Assembly: GCA_965223835.1 (NCBI GenBank)
Contig: CBDCXQ010000001.1
Coordinates: forward strand, 1,860,001 to 1,924,000
Reading direction: 5' to 3'
Source of the DNA: CAVYXZ01 sp965223835
GTDB lineage: Bacteria; Chloroflexota; Anaerolineae; Aggregatilineales; Phototrophicaceae
Length of the DNA stretch: 64,000 nucleotides
Each line of letters starts with the position of its first letter. Position 1 is the stretch's first letter. Shown here one piece after another: positions 26,717-35,400 of this stretch. The notes under the pieces are model-generated. The model made no database searches. It worked only from the letters and a program-made list of their open reading frames with translations, and had not been told where the DNA came from. Position numbers and translations under genes: made by a program.

Positions 26717-27868
26717 ATGATGAAAACAAGTACCGATCGCATCCTTACCACGCATGTCGGGAGTATGCCCCGCCCACAATATGTCGTGGATCAGCTATTT
26801 GCTCAGGATAAAGGCGAGGATTATAACCTGGCCGACTTTGACTCCGTCATGACACGGGCGGTAAAAGAGGTCGCGCAAAAACAAGTCGCTGCTGGCGTAG
26901 ACATTATTAGCGACGGCGAAATGAGTAAGATCAGCTACGCAACCTATATTCGTCATCGTTTAACCGGCTTTGAGATTACTGAAGTGCCACGGGCAACGCC
27001 AAAAGACCTGGACGATTTCCCAGCATTTAAAGAGCGCCTGGCTCAACAGGGTGGGACACCAAAATATCACCGACCGGTGGTTCGTGGCGAGATCAAGATT
27101 AAAGACCTGGCCCCGTTGGAAAAAGATATTGATAATCTCAAAGCTGCGCTCGCCGCATCAGGCGCGACCGAGGGATTTATGAATGCTGCGTCGCCCGGTG
27201 TGATTGCGGTGTTCCAACCCAACGAATACTACAAAAACGATGAGGATTACCTGCAAGCGCTGGCCGAGGTGATGAAAGTCGAATACGAAAAAATCATCGA
27301 AGCCGGGCTGATTTTGCAGATCGATTGCCCTGATCTAGCAATGGGCCGACATATTCGTTTCCGCGACGAAGACACCCATACGTTTAAGCAAGCAGCACAG
27401 CGGCAGGTCGAAGCCTTGAATTACGCATTGGAAAACGTGCCCGCCGAACAAGTGCGGATGCATCTGTGCTGGGGAAATTATGAAGGCCCGCATACCCATG
27501 ATATTGACCTTGCGGAGATCATCGATATTGTGTTAAGTGCCAAGCCGCAAGCAATTCAATTCGAGGGCGCAAATCCGCGTCACGCGCATGAGTGGCAAAC
27601 ATGGGCCAATGCGGACATCCCCGACGATAAGATCTTGATCCCGGGTGTGTTAGATACAACAACCAATTTTGTAGAACATCCTGATCTGGTTGCAGAACGA
27701 ATTGAGCGGTACGCAAGCATCGTTGGCAAAGAGCGAGTGATCGCCGGTACTGACTGTGGCTTCGGGACCTTTGCTGGTTTCGGTGCTGTACACCCCGATA
27801 TTGCCTACGCAAAGCTCGAGTCCCTTACGGAAGGTGCCCGCCGCGCAAGCGAGAAGCTCTGGAGCTAA
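26717..27868 (+). CDS. MetE-like (cobalamin-independent methionine synthase C-terminal domain) methyltransferase
   Basis: 383 residues, the TIM-barrel catalytic half only, without the N-terminal half of full-length MetE. TTHVGSMPRP opens the barrel as in MetE-like proteins. The zinc ligands are in place: His249 and Cys251 (RMHLCWGN), Glu283 (QFEGANPRH) and Cys347 (GTDCGFGTF). SPGVIAVFQPNEYY is the family's substrate loop region. Such stand-alone proteins transfer methyl or alkyl groups to or from thiols. With an N-methyl amino acid oxidase upstream, a role in handling a methylated or thiol-containing substrate is plausible but inferred. AGGAGA is lacking; a GGAGAACC motif precedes the ATG. 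Confidence 0.85.
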   Translation: MMKTSTDRILTTHVGSMPRPQYVVDQLFAQDKGEDYNLADFDSVMTRAVKEVAQKQVAAGVDIISDGEMSKISYATYIRHRLTGFEITEVPRATPKDLDDFPAFKERLAQQGGTPKYHRPVVRGEIKIKDLAPLEKDIDNLKAALAASGATEGFMNAASPGVIAVFQPNEYYKNDEDYLQALAEVMKVEYEKIIEAGLILQIDCPDLAMGRHIRFRDEDTHTFKQAAQRQVEALNYALENVPAEQVRMHLCWGNYEGPHTHDIDLAEIIDIVLSAKPQAIQFEGANPRHAHEWQTWANADIPDDKILIPGVLDTTTNFVEHPDLVAERIERYASIVGKERVIAGTDCGFGTFAGFGAVHPDIAYAKLESLTEGARRASEKLWS

Positions 27869-28581
27869 GCGGGAGTGTTTAATAGCTCTTCGTCAATGGA
27901 CTCGAAAACCTGATCCGCTACGGAAGAGATTAGGTCGGGCATCCATCTCGCCGTTTTGTCCGAAACGCTAGGAGTTGGTGCTGGAGCAGATAGTATACTC
28001 CTTCCTTAGGAATCCAAGCGATACACCCAGCGAGCGATCCATGCACGTCGCTCCCGAATGGTGAAATCCCCTTGAATTCAAGGGGATTTTTGTGGCGTAG
28101 CTAGTGCGGGATCAATGGAAGGTCGAATCTGCGAACGATTTTGTGTCTTTTCAGTTAATGGTGACCCAATGACTGCTGGATGCCCGAGCGTTCGGCGTAC
28201 GGCAACGCATTTAACTGACCAAATATTGTTTCTGAACCCAGAGAACGTGCTTCATGTACAGGGTTGACCAATGCCTTGATCGAGACACTATTCAATGTCA
28301 AATTGCCAGCACTCCCTGATTGCCACCATCTGTCGTCATTTTTTAAAGTTGAGATTGTGCTGGCTCAGGCATTCCTCTCAGTGATCGTCTACAACGCGGA
28401 ATATGGCTTGTGCCCCAACATCAGCAATGCCCTCTGGATAGTTTTTGATGCGGGCGATGAAATAATTCTTATTAACTGGCAATCTTTCATGTTTAAAGGC
28501 TCGGTTGAGATTGGGCACTATTTGGTCATCGCAAAGCAATCGCTCGGTTATCTGTTGGGGGGTGGGTGGGTCGATCGGCGT
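27869..28581. other. Intergenic region with terminator repeat and an unrecognised coding remnant
   Basis: About 0.7 kb. It carries the dispersed repeat with its perfect terminator palindrome (28045-28136). On the minus strand a stretch of about 57 sense codons ends at a TGA near 28379 and contains DDQIVPNLNRAFKHERLPV and NYFIARIKNYPEGIADVG; it looks protein-like but is not recognised and has no clear start. The plus-strand open frame over the same bases is less protein-like. Confidence 0.35.
28045..28136 (+). repeat. Dispersed intergenic repeat, copy 2, with terminator
   Basis: CACGTCGCTCCCGAATGGTG followed by a perfect 26-bp palindrome at 28064-28089 (arms AAATCCCCTTGAA / TTCAAGGGGATTT) and TTG, then GCGTAGCTAGTGCGGGATC. 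It lies about 180 bases after the MetE-like gene and probably ends that operon. Same family as 4547-4637 and 56181-56272. Confidence 0.8.
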
Positions 28582-28600
28582 TTAGTAACCATTGGTACTA

Positions 28601-29798
28601 GTAGACCAGCATATGGATTAAGACGGATATAATCGGGCCATAGTTTGGCGTGCTTTCTGACAAGTGAAAAGCCATTGGACAGTATGCTTGTTGGTGTTGC
28701 GTTCAGCCTGCCACATAGAGAGTTGGTGCCGCAGCTTCGCAAGTGTCGGAATACGGCGATTGAGACACTGCTTGGACAGCACCGCCAGTTCAATTTCAGC
28801 CATGTTGAGCCAACTGCCATGAACGGGCGTGAAATGAAACTCAAGTTTGCGAGCAATACGGCGAGCTTCGTCAGGCGGAAAGGTTTTGTACAGACTGGCA
28901 ATCTTGTGGGTATTGAGGTTGTCAAGCACAATGCGGAGCCGGAGTGCTTCGGGAAAGGCTTCATCGACCAACCACCTCATCTGGTGGGCAAAGTCGGTGA
29001 TGGTTCGGCGTTGGGTAATCTGAAGATGACGCCATGCCAGTCGGGGCGCAAAACAGATGAACAGGTTACAGGTGCCCCGTCGCTTGTAATGGTAATCGTA
29101 GCGTGCGGGTCGTCCGGGTTGGGCTGGCAGCGGTTGTTGAACATGGTCAATCAGTTGCATGGGCTGTTCATCGAAACAGATGACCGGATAATAGGGGTCG
29201 TGTGCCTCAGCATACAGATCAAGAATGTCCTCCATTCGGGCCACAAATTCATAATCCACTTTGGGAATGCACCATTGGGCTTTCTGCCAGGGCTTCAGTG
29301 TGTTTTTTTCAGATAGCGGCGCACCGTTTCGTCTGAAATGCTGTCAACCATGCCTAATTCGACCAGTTTGTCAGCCAACAATTGCATCGTCCACTCGGCC
29401 CGACCATCGGGGGCATCGCTACACGCCAGGGCGATCAACGTTGCTTCAGCCTTCTCATCCAGCTTGAATTTACCACCTGGACGGGGCTTTTCATTGATGG
29501 CCCAATCGACACCGCCATCAATGAACTTCTTACGGGTGCGTTCCACAGTGGAACGGGTCGTTTGCAAACTCGCCATGATTTCATGATCTTTTTGGCCTGC
29601 ATGGGCTAACAACAAAATACGGACGCGGGTCAGCTTGCGTGTTGACTCTTTACCTTTGCGAATGAGACCTTGCAGATATGCTTGTTCGTCCGCTGTCAGC
29701 CTTACATGGTAGATCTTCTTGGGCATGTTCTGGTACGCTCCTTTTTTCCGACTATGCCCCATTTCTTGTTATGCGTCTACTTTCACGTGGTCGTCTAC
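28601..29798 (-). mobile_element. IS630-family insertion sequence, copy 1
   Basis: 1198 bp flanked by TA at 28599-28600 and 29799-29800, the usual IS630 target duplication. The ends begin GTAGAC in both directions. It is inserted in the left terminal repeat of the DDE element (GGTGC-TA-GTTG in intact copy 1 at 741). An identical copy in opposite orientation is at 54312-55509. Confidence 0.85.
28618..29726 (-). CDS. IS630 transposase OrfAB, joined by -1 frameshift at an A7 tract
   Basis: OrfA (29295-29726) is the helix-turn-helix half, starting MPKKIYHVRL and ending RRYLKKTH at a TGA. Seven A residues (complement of 29303-29309) just before that stop allow a -1 shift or transcript slippage to LKKNTLKPWQKAQWCIPKVDYEF, continuing to the end of the catalytic half. 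DDE motifs: VICFDEQP, IVLDNLNTHKIA and HGSWLNMAEIELAVL. Without the shift the catalytic half has no good start. The reading frames look intact, so this copy may be active. Confidence 0.85.
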
Positions 29799-30674
29799 TA
29801 GTTGCAAAAGTCATGGACAGCGTACATTCTCAAAGTGTCAAAGTCTGAGAAGGAGTACGCGCCGTGACTACGGAAGAGTTTATCATCGCCCTGTTCTGTG
29901 AGATAGATGATCGGATGCCAAATGGGCCCAAGCATCCCCAAGCCAAGCAGTATCCGAGCGAACTGGTGACGATTGGCGTGCTGTTTGCCCTCAAGGCGGC
30001 TACTTTCGGGTCTTCTACCGCTGGCTCAAGCGGGATTTCGAGGGACACGGCGGCGGCTTGCCCCATCGCACGCGGTTGCAGCGGTTGCTGCATACCCATC
30101 AGGATTGGTGTCAAGCCTTTCTGGCCGAACCGAGTTTCTTCACCGTCATCGCCAGCTATGGCATCGAGCTGATCCATCCCATCCGCTAAGGCCGCAGCGA
30201 CCAGCAAATTGGCAAAAAAGGCAAATCCAACTGGCGCTGGATTGTGGGCATGAAGTTGTGCTGGTTGATTAACGACGATGGCTGGATCGTCAGTTGGGCT
30301 TGGGCGACCGCCAATGTCCATGACCAGGTCTTCCTCCCGTTGGTTTCGGCGTTGGAAGACGAGAGCATTGTCCTGGCCGATACCGGCTTCAATGACGCGG
30401 ATGGCATTCCGGCCAACCTCAAACTCTGTCCGCGTGGCACCTGGAACGAACGCATGTTGGTCGAAACCGCCCTGTCGTTGGTGACGACCGTTTGCAGCTT
30501 GAAGAAGGTCTTTCATCGCACCAGTGCCCAATTTGAAACCCGTTTAGCCTATGTCGCGGCCATGTCAAGGTGCTGCTTGGACTTAATCGCACCTTACAAC
30601 CGGACGCTCGTCCTCAGGATCGCCTGTATCATCTCGCCCAGTATGCCCTCTGAACTAGCACCATCGGTTACTAG
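29799..30674 (+). mobile_element. DDE insertion sequence, copy 2, split by IS630
   Basis: Main body of the element, from GTTGCAAAAG next to the IS630 right end to CTAG at 30671-30674. The outer 17 bases of its left terminal repeat lie beyond the IS630 at 28582-28598, with TTAG rather than CTAG at the edge and one base changed (GGTAC for GGTGC). Otherwise matches copy 1 apart from one missing G. Confidence 0.8.
29864..30653 (+). pseudogene. DDE transposase of IS copy 2, four lesions
   Basis: Shares with copy 1 the in-frame TAA (at 30188), the apparent loss of the first catalytic Asp and the 3' frameshift. In addition one G is missing in CTCAAGGCGGC near 29994, giving an early frameshift after VTIGVLFALK. 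The natural stop is TGA at 30651-30653. No functional transposase can be made. Confidence 0.8.
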
Positions 30675-31172
30675 GGGTTCGGGCCGTGAGATTACTCTTG
30701 GATGTATGGATACCAGCGCGGATATGTAAGAATGGTAACGTGATCGGCAGTAGAGTAGGGGGGAATGAGAAGTATACACGTGAGTCCCCAACTCCCGTCG
30801 TCCCCGAAAGACTATAGGACATCCACTTCTCAATATCTTTGGGGAGCGGTTCTTGTTATGGGCTGTTGCACGAGCGCATCTCGGGAGCGACGAGTCAATC
30901 TGGTCGAAGGCAGATCGCAATCCGAGGAGGGTAATGGAGACTCTTTGATTGGTGGACTGGGCGGCGCGCACTCGTTTTGGTACGGCAGAAGCCGAATTCG
31001 ATTGCTTCTACCCTCAGAAAGTCAGGCTTGATAACCGGATTTCTTAGACCCAATAGAAGGTCGTGATAATCGTCAGTCAATATGTCGCCAATACTCCAAT
31101 ATTGGCGCAACGCCGCGTCACGTAGTAGTCTTTTATGATACGCCCTTGGTAGGGGATCTCGACCAGCTCAAC
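30675..31172. other. Non-coding stretch beside the inverted repeat
   Basis: No convincing gene. It contains the first copy of a 200-bp direct repeat (30692-30891). Short frames crossing the repeat have no recognisable domain. Confidence 0.4.
30692..30891 (+). repeat. 200-bp direct repeat, copy A
   Basis: Related to 38460-38659 (same orientation, roughly 80 percent alike by eye). The conserved core is GAGTCCCCAACTCCCGTCG, TCCCCGAAAGACTATAGGAC and ATCCACTTCTCAAT, followed by a hairpin with GGGGAGCGG and TTCTTGTTATGGGCTG; it ends CGGGAGCGAC. The two copies flank the TIR/STAND gene and its small neighbour. Confidence 0.75.
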
Positions 31173-31460
31173 TCACTCAGAAGCAAATACCATGTCGAAT
31201 GCAGAGTTGAACTTTGAGCCATGGTCATGGATCAAAAGGCGGATCGGTATATCACGGTCCTGTAACGCCCAGGACGTGTAATGGGCTTGGTGGGTCATCC
31301 AACCTCCGTGGGATTGGCCGTGCAGCCGGCCATGCGATCGTGTCTTGTACCATGTTCTAGGAAAAAGAGCGCGTTCAGCTTTTGCAGCATCACGGTCACG
31401 ACGGTAGAGAAATCGCACGCTAGAATCTAGAATCTGTAGTAGTTGAGGAAGGCCCGCCAA
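31173..31460 (-). pseudogene. Decayed rve-type transposase fragment
   Basis: About 95 codons. The segment HQAHYTSWALQDRDIPIRL and LIHDHGSKFNSAFDMVFA matches the middle of the integrase core seen at 14195-15229 (QQARQMTWELEERDSPM and LIRDHDSKFTQSIETVF). The start, first Asp and final Glu parts are missing or out of frame. A remnant of a related insertion sequence. Confidence 0.7.
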
Positions 31461-31768
31461 GAAATGCTAGCGGCGGATCTGGGGTTGCGTTATTGCTTCC
31501 GTTCGTCAATGCGAACTGGCTGGCGCAGTAGAAAGTTCTCCAGGTCTTTTTCACGGTCGCTCATAGCGCAAACTAACAGCACATCCAGCACGAACTCCCA
31601 TACGAACAAGACGATTTGGAAAGCGATCCTTTAACCTAAATGTCAACTGCCACACAAATACCCGGCAAGCTTATCGCATTTGCCGGGCTTTCCAAGCTGC
31701 TGAACTGCGGTTTTGTGTACAGATTTTCTCGGCAGATGAGTTTTCGGATACTACGCCATCTTATTCCC
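31461..31768. other. Intergenic, nothing recognised
   Basis: About 300 bases with a weak inverted repeat (GCCCGGCAAA-like; CCCGGCAAGC ... TTTGCCGGGC near 31660-31690) followed by TTTCC, which could be a terminator for rightward reading. No gene seen. Confidence 0.35.
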
Positions 31769-32407
31769 TTATGGAACTGCAATACGCGGATTTAACCACA
31801 CGAGCCAATCTTGCGTTGAATCACCATGTGCACTTACCTCCAGAACCAGCATTCCTGACTGACCATCAAATTCAGTCAGATCGACATCGATAGACAACAA
31901 CTCTCCAGTATAGTATTTAATCGTTTCACCAATAAGTTCTCTATTGAAAATAATACTGATTTCAACGCCATTTGTGCGAGGAGAACCCGCAGGCATTATA
32001 AACCCTACATCGGCCAAGAAGTGCTGCCCAGATTCAACACTGGGTATGTAGTATTCACCGCGAATCCACCCATCAGGCCTCCATCTTGGATGCGTTTCTA
32101 ATACGCGTTCGTAAAATGCAGCGTTTTCTAAGTATCCACCTTCGTACTTGGCGAATCCGCGTGAGTCATCACGCGATCCATTGAAGAGCAAACGGCCTGC
32201 TCCGCTCGACCAAACGGCATTCGGAGCATCGCTCATCAAATCCAGTACGAGTGTCTTGTCACTCTGCAGCCAGCTTTCGTCTCTAAACCATGCCGCTGGC
32301 GATTTTGCCAACACAACACCAACTATGACGAAAAACACGGACAAGACAGGCGCGACAATCGCCATTCTAAAACAATATGCATGTTTCCGAACTGCGAGCT
32401 TGTTCAT
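31769..32407 (-). CDS. Hypothetical secreted or membrane-anchored protein
   Basis: 212 residues, not recognised. One hydrophobic segment near the N-terminus (MAIVAPVLSVFFVIVGVVLA, about 15-34) serves as signal or anchor. The remainder looks like an extracytoplasmic beta-sandwich: alternating hydrophobic stretches such as GVEISIIFNRELIGETI, LSIDVDLTEFDGQSGMLVL and QDWLVWLNPRIAV, resembling carbohydrate-binding or NPCBM-like folds in style only. It begins 33 bases after the stop of the TIR/STAND/WD40 gene on the same strand, so it is probably co-transcribed and may work with that protein's extracytoplasmic part. Confidence 0.55.
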   Translation of the reverse strand: MNKLAVRKHAYCFRMAIVAPVLSVFFVIVGVVLAKSPAAWFRDESWLQSDKTLVLDLMSDAPNAVWSSGAGRLLFNGSRDDSRGFAKYEGGYLENAAFYERVLETHPRWRPDGWIRGEYYIPSVESGQHFLADVGFIMPAGSPRTNGVEISIIFNRELIGETIKYYTGELLSIDVDLTEFDGQSGMLVLEVSAHGDSTQDWLVWLNPRIAVP

Positions 32408-32440
32408 GTTACAATTTCTGCCACCACACCAATAAATAAC

Positions 32441-35400
32441 CTACTCTTTTAGGATGACCTCATATGCACCGGCACTGATCACATTACATCCACCCACTTC
32501 GATAGCGTAGGTCCCCGTTTTGGGCAACTTAATTGGCCCGCCATCGATATTCTGCTCGCTGCAATCGTTGTTTTCGGCGAGCAACATCCCATCCGGGGCA
32601 TACAGTGTGAAGTAGGGGTCCAGATCAATGCCCAAAGCTCGAATCGAAATTGAAATGGTCTGCGCAGTTTGTCCTTCAAACAGCCAAATCCGAGGTTTCC
32701 CAGGCTGGACTGTGTCCCAACGTATACTGTTTACTAGCAATGGTAATCTTGTAGGCGTAGGAAGGGGGGTGCTAGTTGGTGTCGCGGAAGTCAGGGTCAG
32801 GTCCAGCGGGGGCCGCGTTGCCGTCAGCGTCAACGTTGGGTAAGGGGTTCGCGTCGGAATATTGCCAAGTTCATCACAATCGGGCTCCACGAAGAGGATC
32901 TCACGTTCATCGCATGTCAATTCGCGGACCGTGCGATTGTTATATACCCATGTGATTAGTTCGTTAAGGGCTTGAACACGCCACATGATGATTTGCCCAT
33001 CCAATCCGGCGGAGAATGCCGTTGAATCATCCGAGCCATATACCAAACTGGTTACTGCTCCTTCGTGTCCAATCCAGCGTCGAATGGGCTGCCCAGTCGC
33101 TGTGTCCCATAGAATGATTTCGCCATCAGCTGCTCCAGACAAAATAACTGCTCCATCTGGGCTGAAAACAGCACTCAACACCTCATCATTGTGTCCAACA
33201 AGCGTGCGTCGTTGTAGACCCGTCTTAACATCCCACAGGATCAAATTCGTATCGGCTGAACCGGACAATACGGTTTTTCCATCTGGCGCAATTGCCACGC
33301 TGGATACTCTACCTCTGTGCCCGTCAAAGCGGTGGATCATGTGACCATCTGTTGTGTTCCAGAGAATGGCGCTAAAGTCATCTGATCCCGAAAGCGCCCA
33401 GCGTCCATCGCTGGTTAGCTCAACCGCTCGTACCGTATCATTGTGCCCCTCAAAACGGCGCAGCAAATCACCCTGCTCCAAGTCCCAAAGTATAATCATG
33501 CGATCGGCGGATCCTGAAATAGCCATGCGTCCATCCGAGGTAATCGCGACACTGGTCACACCCTCTGTATGCCCATGCAGGTCGTAGAGATGTTCACCTG
33601 TACCAGGGTTCCAAACATAAGCAGGCAAACTATTAGTAGCAGCAATTGCTGTCTGGCCATCATCGCTTAATGCAATTTTCCCAAAATAATACGAGCGACT
33701 TGTGCCAGTCTCGCCCTCTTGGATATCTTGCCTTCCACCATATGGAAAAACGTCTAGCACTTCGCCGGTGTCTACATCCCAGAGGGCAGAATTGTTAGAA
33801 ATCGAGAGTAAGCGATGACCATCACCGCTCAATGCGAGGCCAATCAAAACATTCCGCCGGAAATAAAGAAAACGTCGCAAAAAATTGCCCGGCATTGTAT
33901 TCCACAAATACAGGCCACTATCAGAGAGGGAAAGAGCACTGAGACCATCGCGACTGAGCGCCAGATCGTACACGGCATCCTTATGACCCTTCAGGCGAGT
34001 TAGAAGCTCGCCCGTTGTCAGATCCCAAACCAGAAGATATCCGCCCGCATCGCCTGACAATACCAGTAGGTTTTCCCTGCTTAGTGCCACACTCAGCACG
34101 TTGGCTTCGTGCCCCTCAAAACGGCGCAGCAAATCACCCTGCTCCAAGTCCCAAAAGAACAATCCGTCGTCGCCTGCCGACAGCGCAATCTGCAGCTCAG
34201 CATCAATTACAACGTCGTTCACTACGCCCTGATGTCCTTCGAGCCGATTTAAAACGTCCCCGGTTCGTGCATTCCAGAGGATGAGGTTTCCATCGGGCGC
34301 CCCCGACATTGCCAGCTGCCCATCCTCATCTAGTGCCACAGCGAGCACCGTCTCCTCGTTACCCGCCAGTTTCCGAACAATCTCGCGCGTCTCTACATCC
34401 CAGACAAACAAACTTCCATCCACAGCCCCAGATATGGCCCACATGCCATTCGCGCTTAATGCCACACTCGTCACGGCGCTGTTGTGATTCTCAAATTGTC
34501 CGATTGGTTTTTGGGTCTGTAAATTCCACAGAAATACCAGATGATCATCCCCGCCTGACAGCGCCAAACCCTTGCTGGCGTCCATTGCGACGCTGTTCAC
34601 CACAGATAGGTGTCCTTCCAAGTATGATATGCTATCCGTCTGCGCATCCCATAGAGTAAGATTTCCATTGGATAACCCTAGCAGCGCCAGCTTGCCATCC
34701 TCACTTAGTGCGATGCTTGATGCGCTTCCTATACTTCCAAAACGCTTCACTAGTTTTTCGTTTTGGACATCCCAAAGTAGCACGCTTCCGTCATCGCTTG
34801 CTGAGAACACTCTCGACCCATCAGCATCCAGATCGAGGCCATTCACTGCACCCTTGTGTCCCTCCAGGCGATGCAACAGAGTGCCTGTCTCGGCATCCCA
34901 CACGATGATACTCCGATCTGATGATCCTGACGCTGCAAACCGTCCATCCTCGCTCAGAGCCACGCTCCAAACACTACCAAAATGGCCTGTGAGACGATGC
35001 AAAGCCTGTCCTGTCTGCAGATTCCAAAGTATCACATTGCCATTCGCTGACCCTGAAAGCGCTTTTGTGCCATCGCTACTAATTGCGGTACCCAATACCA
35101 CATCCTCATGCCCCTCCAGTTGCTGTACAACATTCCATGTTTCAGTATCCCAGAGTATCAAACTGCGATCGGATGAACCCGTTAATGCGAAGCGCCCATC
35201 AGTACTCAATGCCACGCTCTGTATTGCATCTATATGTTCAGCCAGATGTTGTATGATCTCGCCGGTTTCCATATCCCATACAACCAGGTTGCCATTCGCA
35301 ACACCTGCCAAAGCGTAACTGCCGTCGTCACTCAGTGCCACGCTCAACACCGAATCACTGTGACCAGGAAAGTCACGAATCAACTTGCCATCTTCTGTGT

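Larger units (their letters stand above)
28599..30674. repeat. Left arm of a 2076-bp inverted repeat (IS630 element plus dead DDE element)
   Basis: The stretch from the TA at 28599 to CTAG at 30671-30674 recurs inverted at 53436-55511 with equal length and, as far as I can read, identical sequence including the shared frameshift and stop in the DDE element. The arms enclose 22,761 bp. The left arm still has the outer terminal repeat of the DDE element (28582-28598); the right arm lacks it. Confidence 0.85.

Noticed and set aside
34572..35318. 248-residue plus-strand open frame within the WD40 region
   Set aside because: Ser/Pro/Leu-rich complement of the repeated WD40 codons; the repeat period explains its length.
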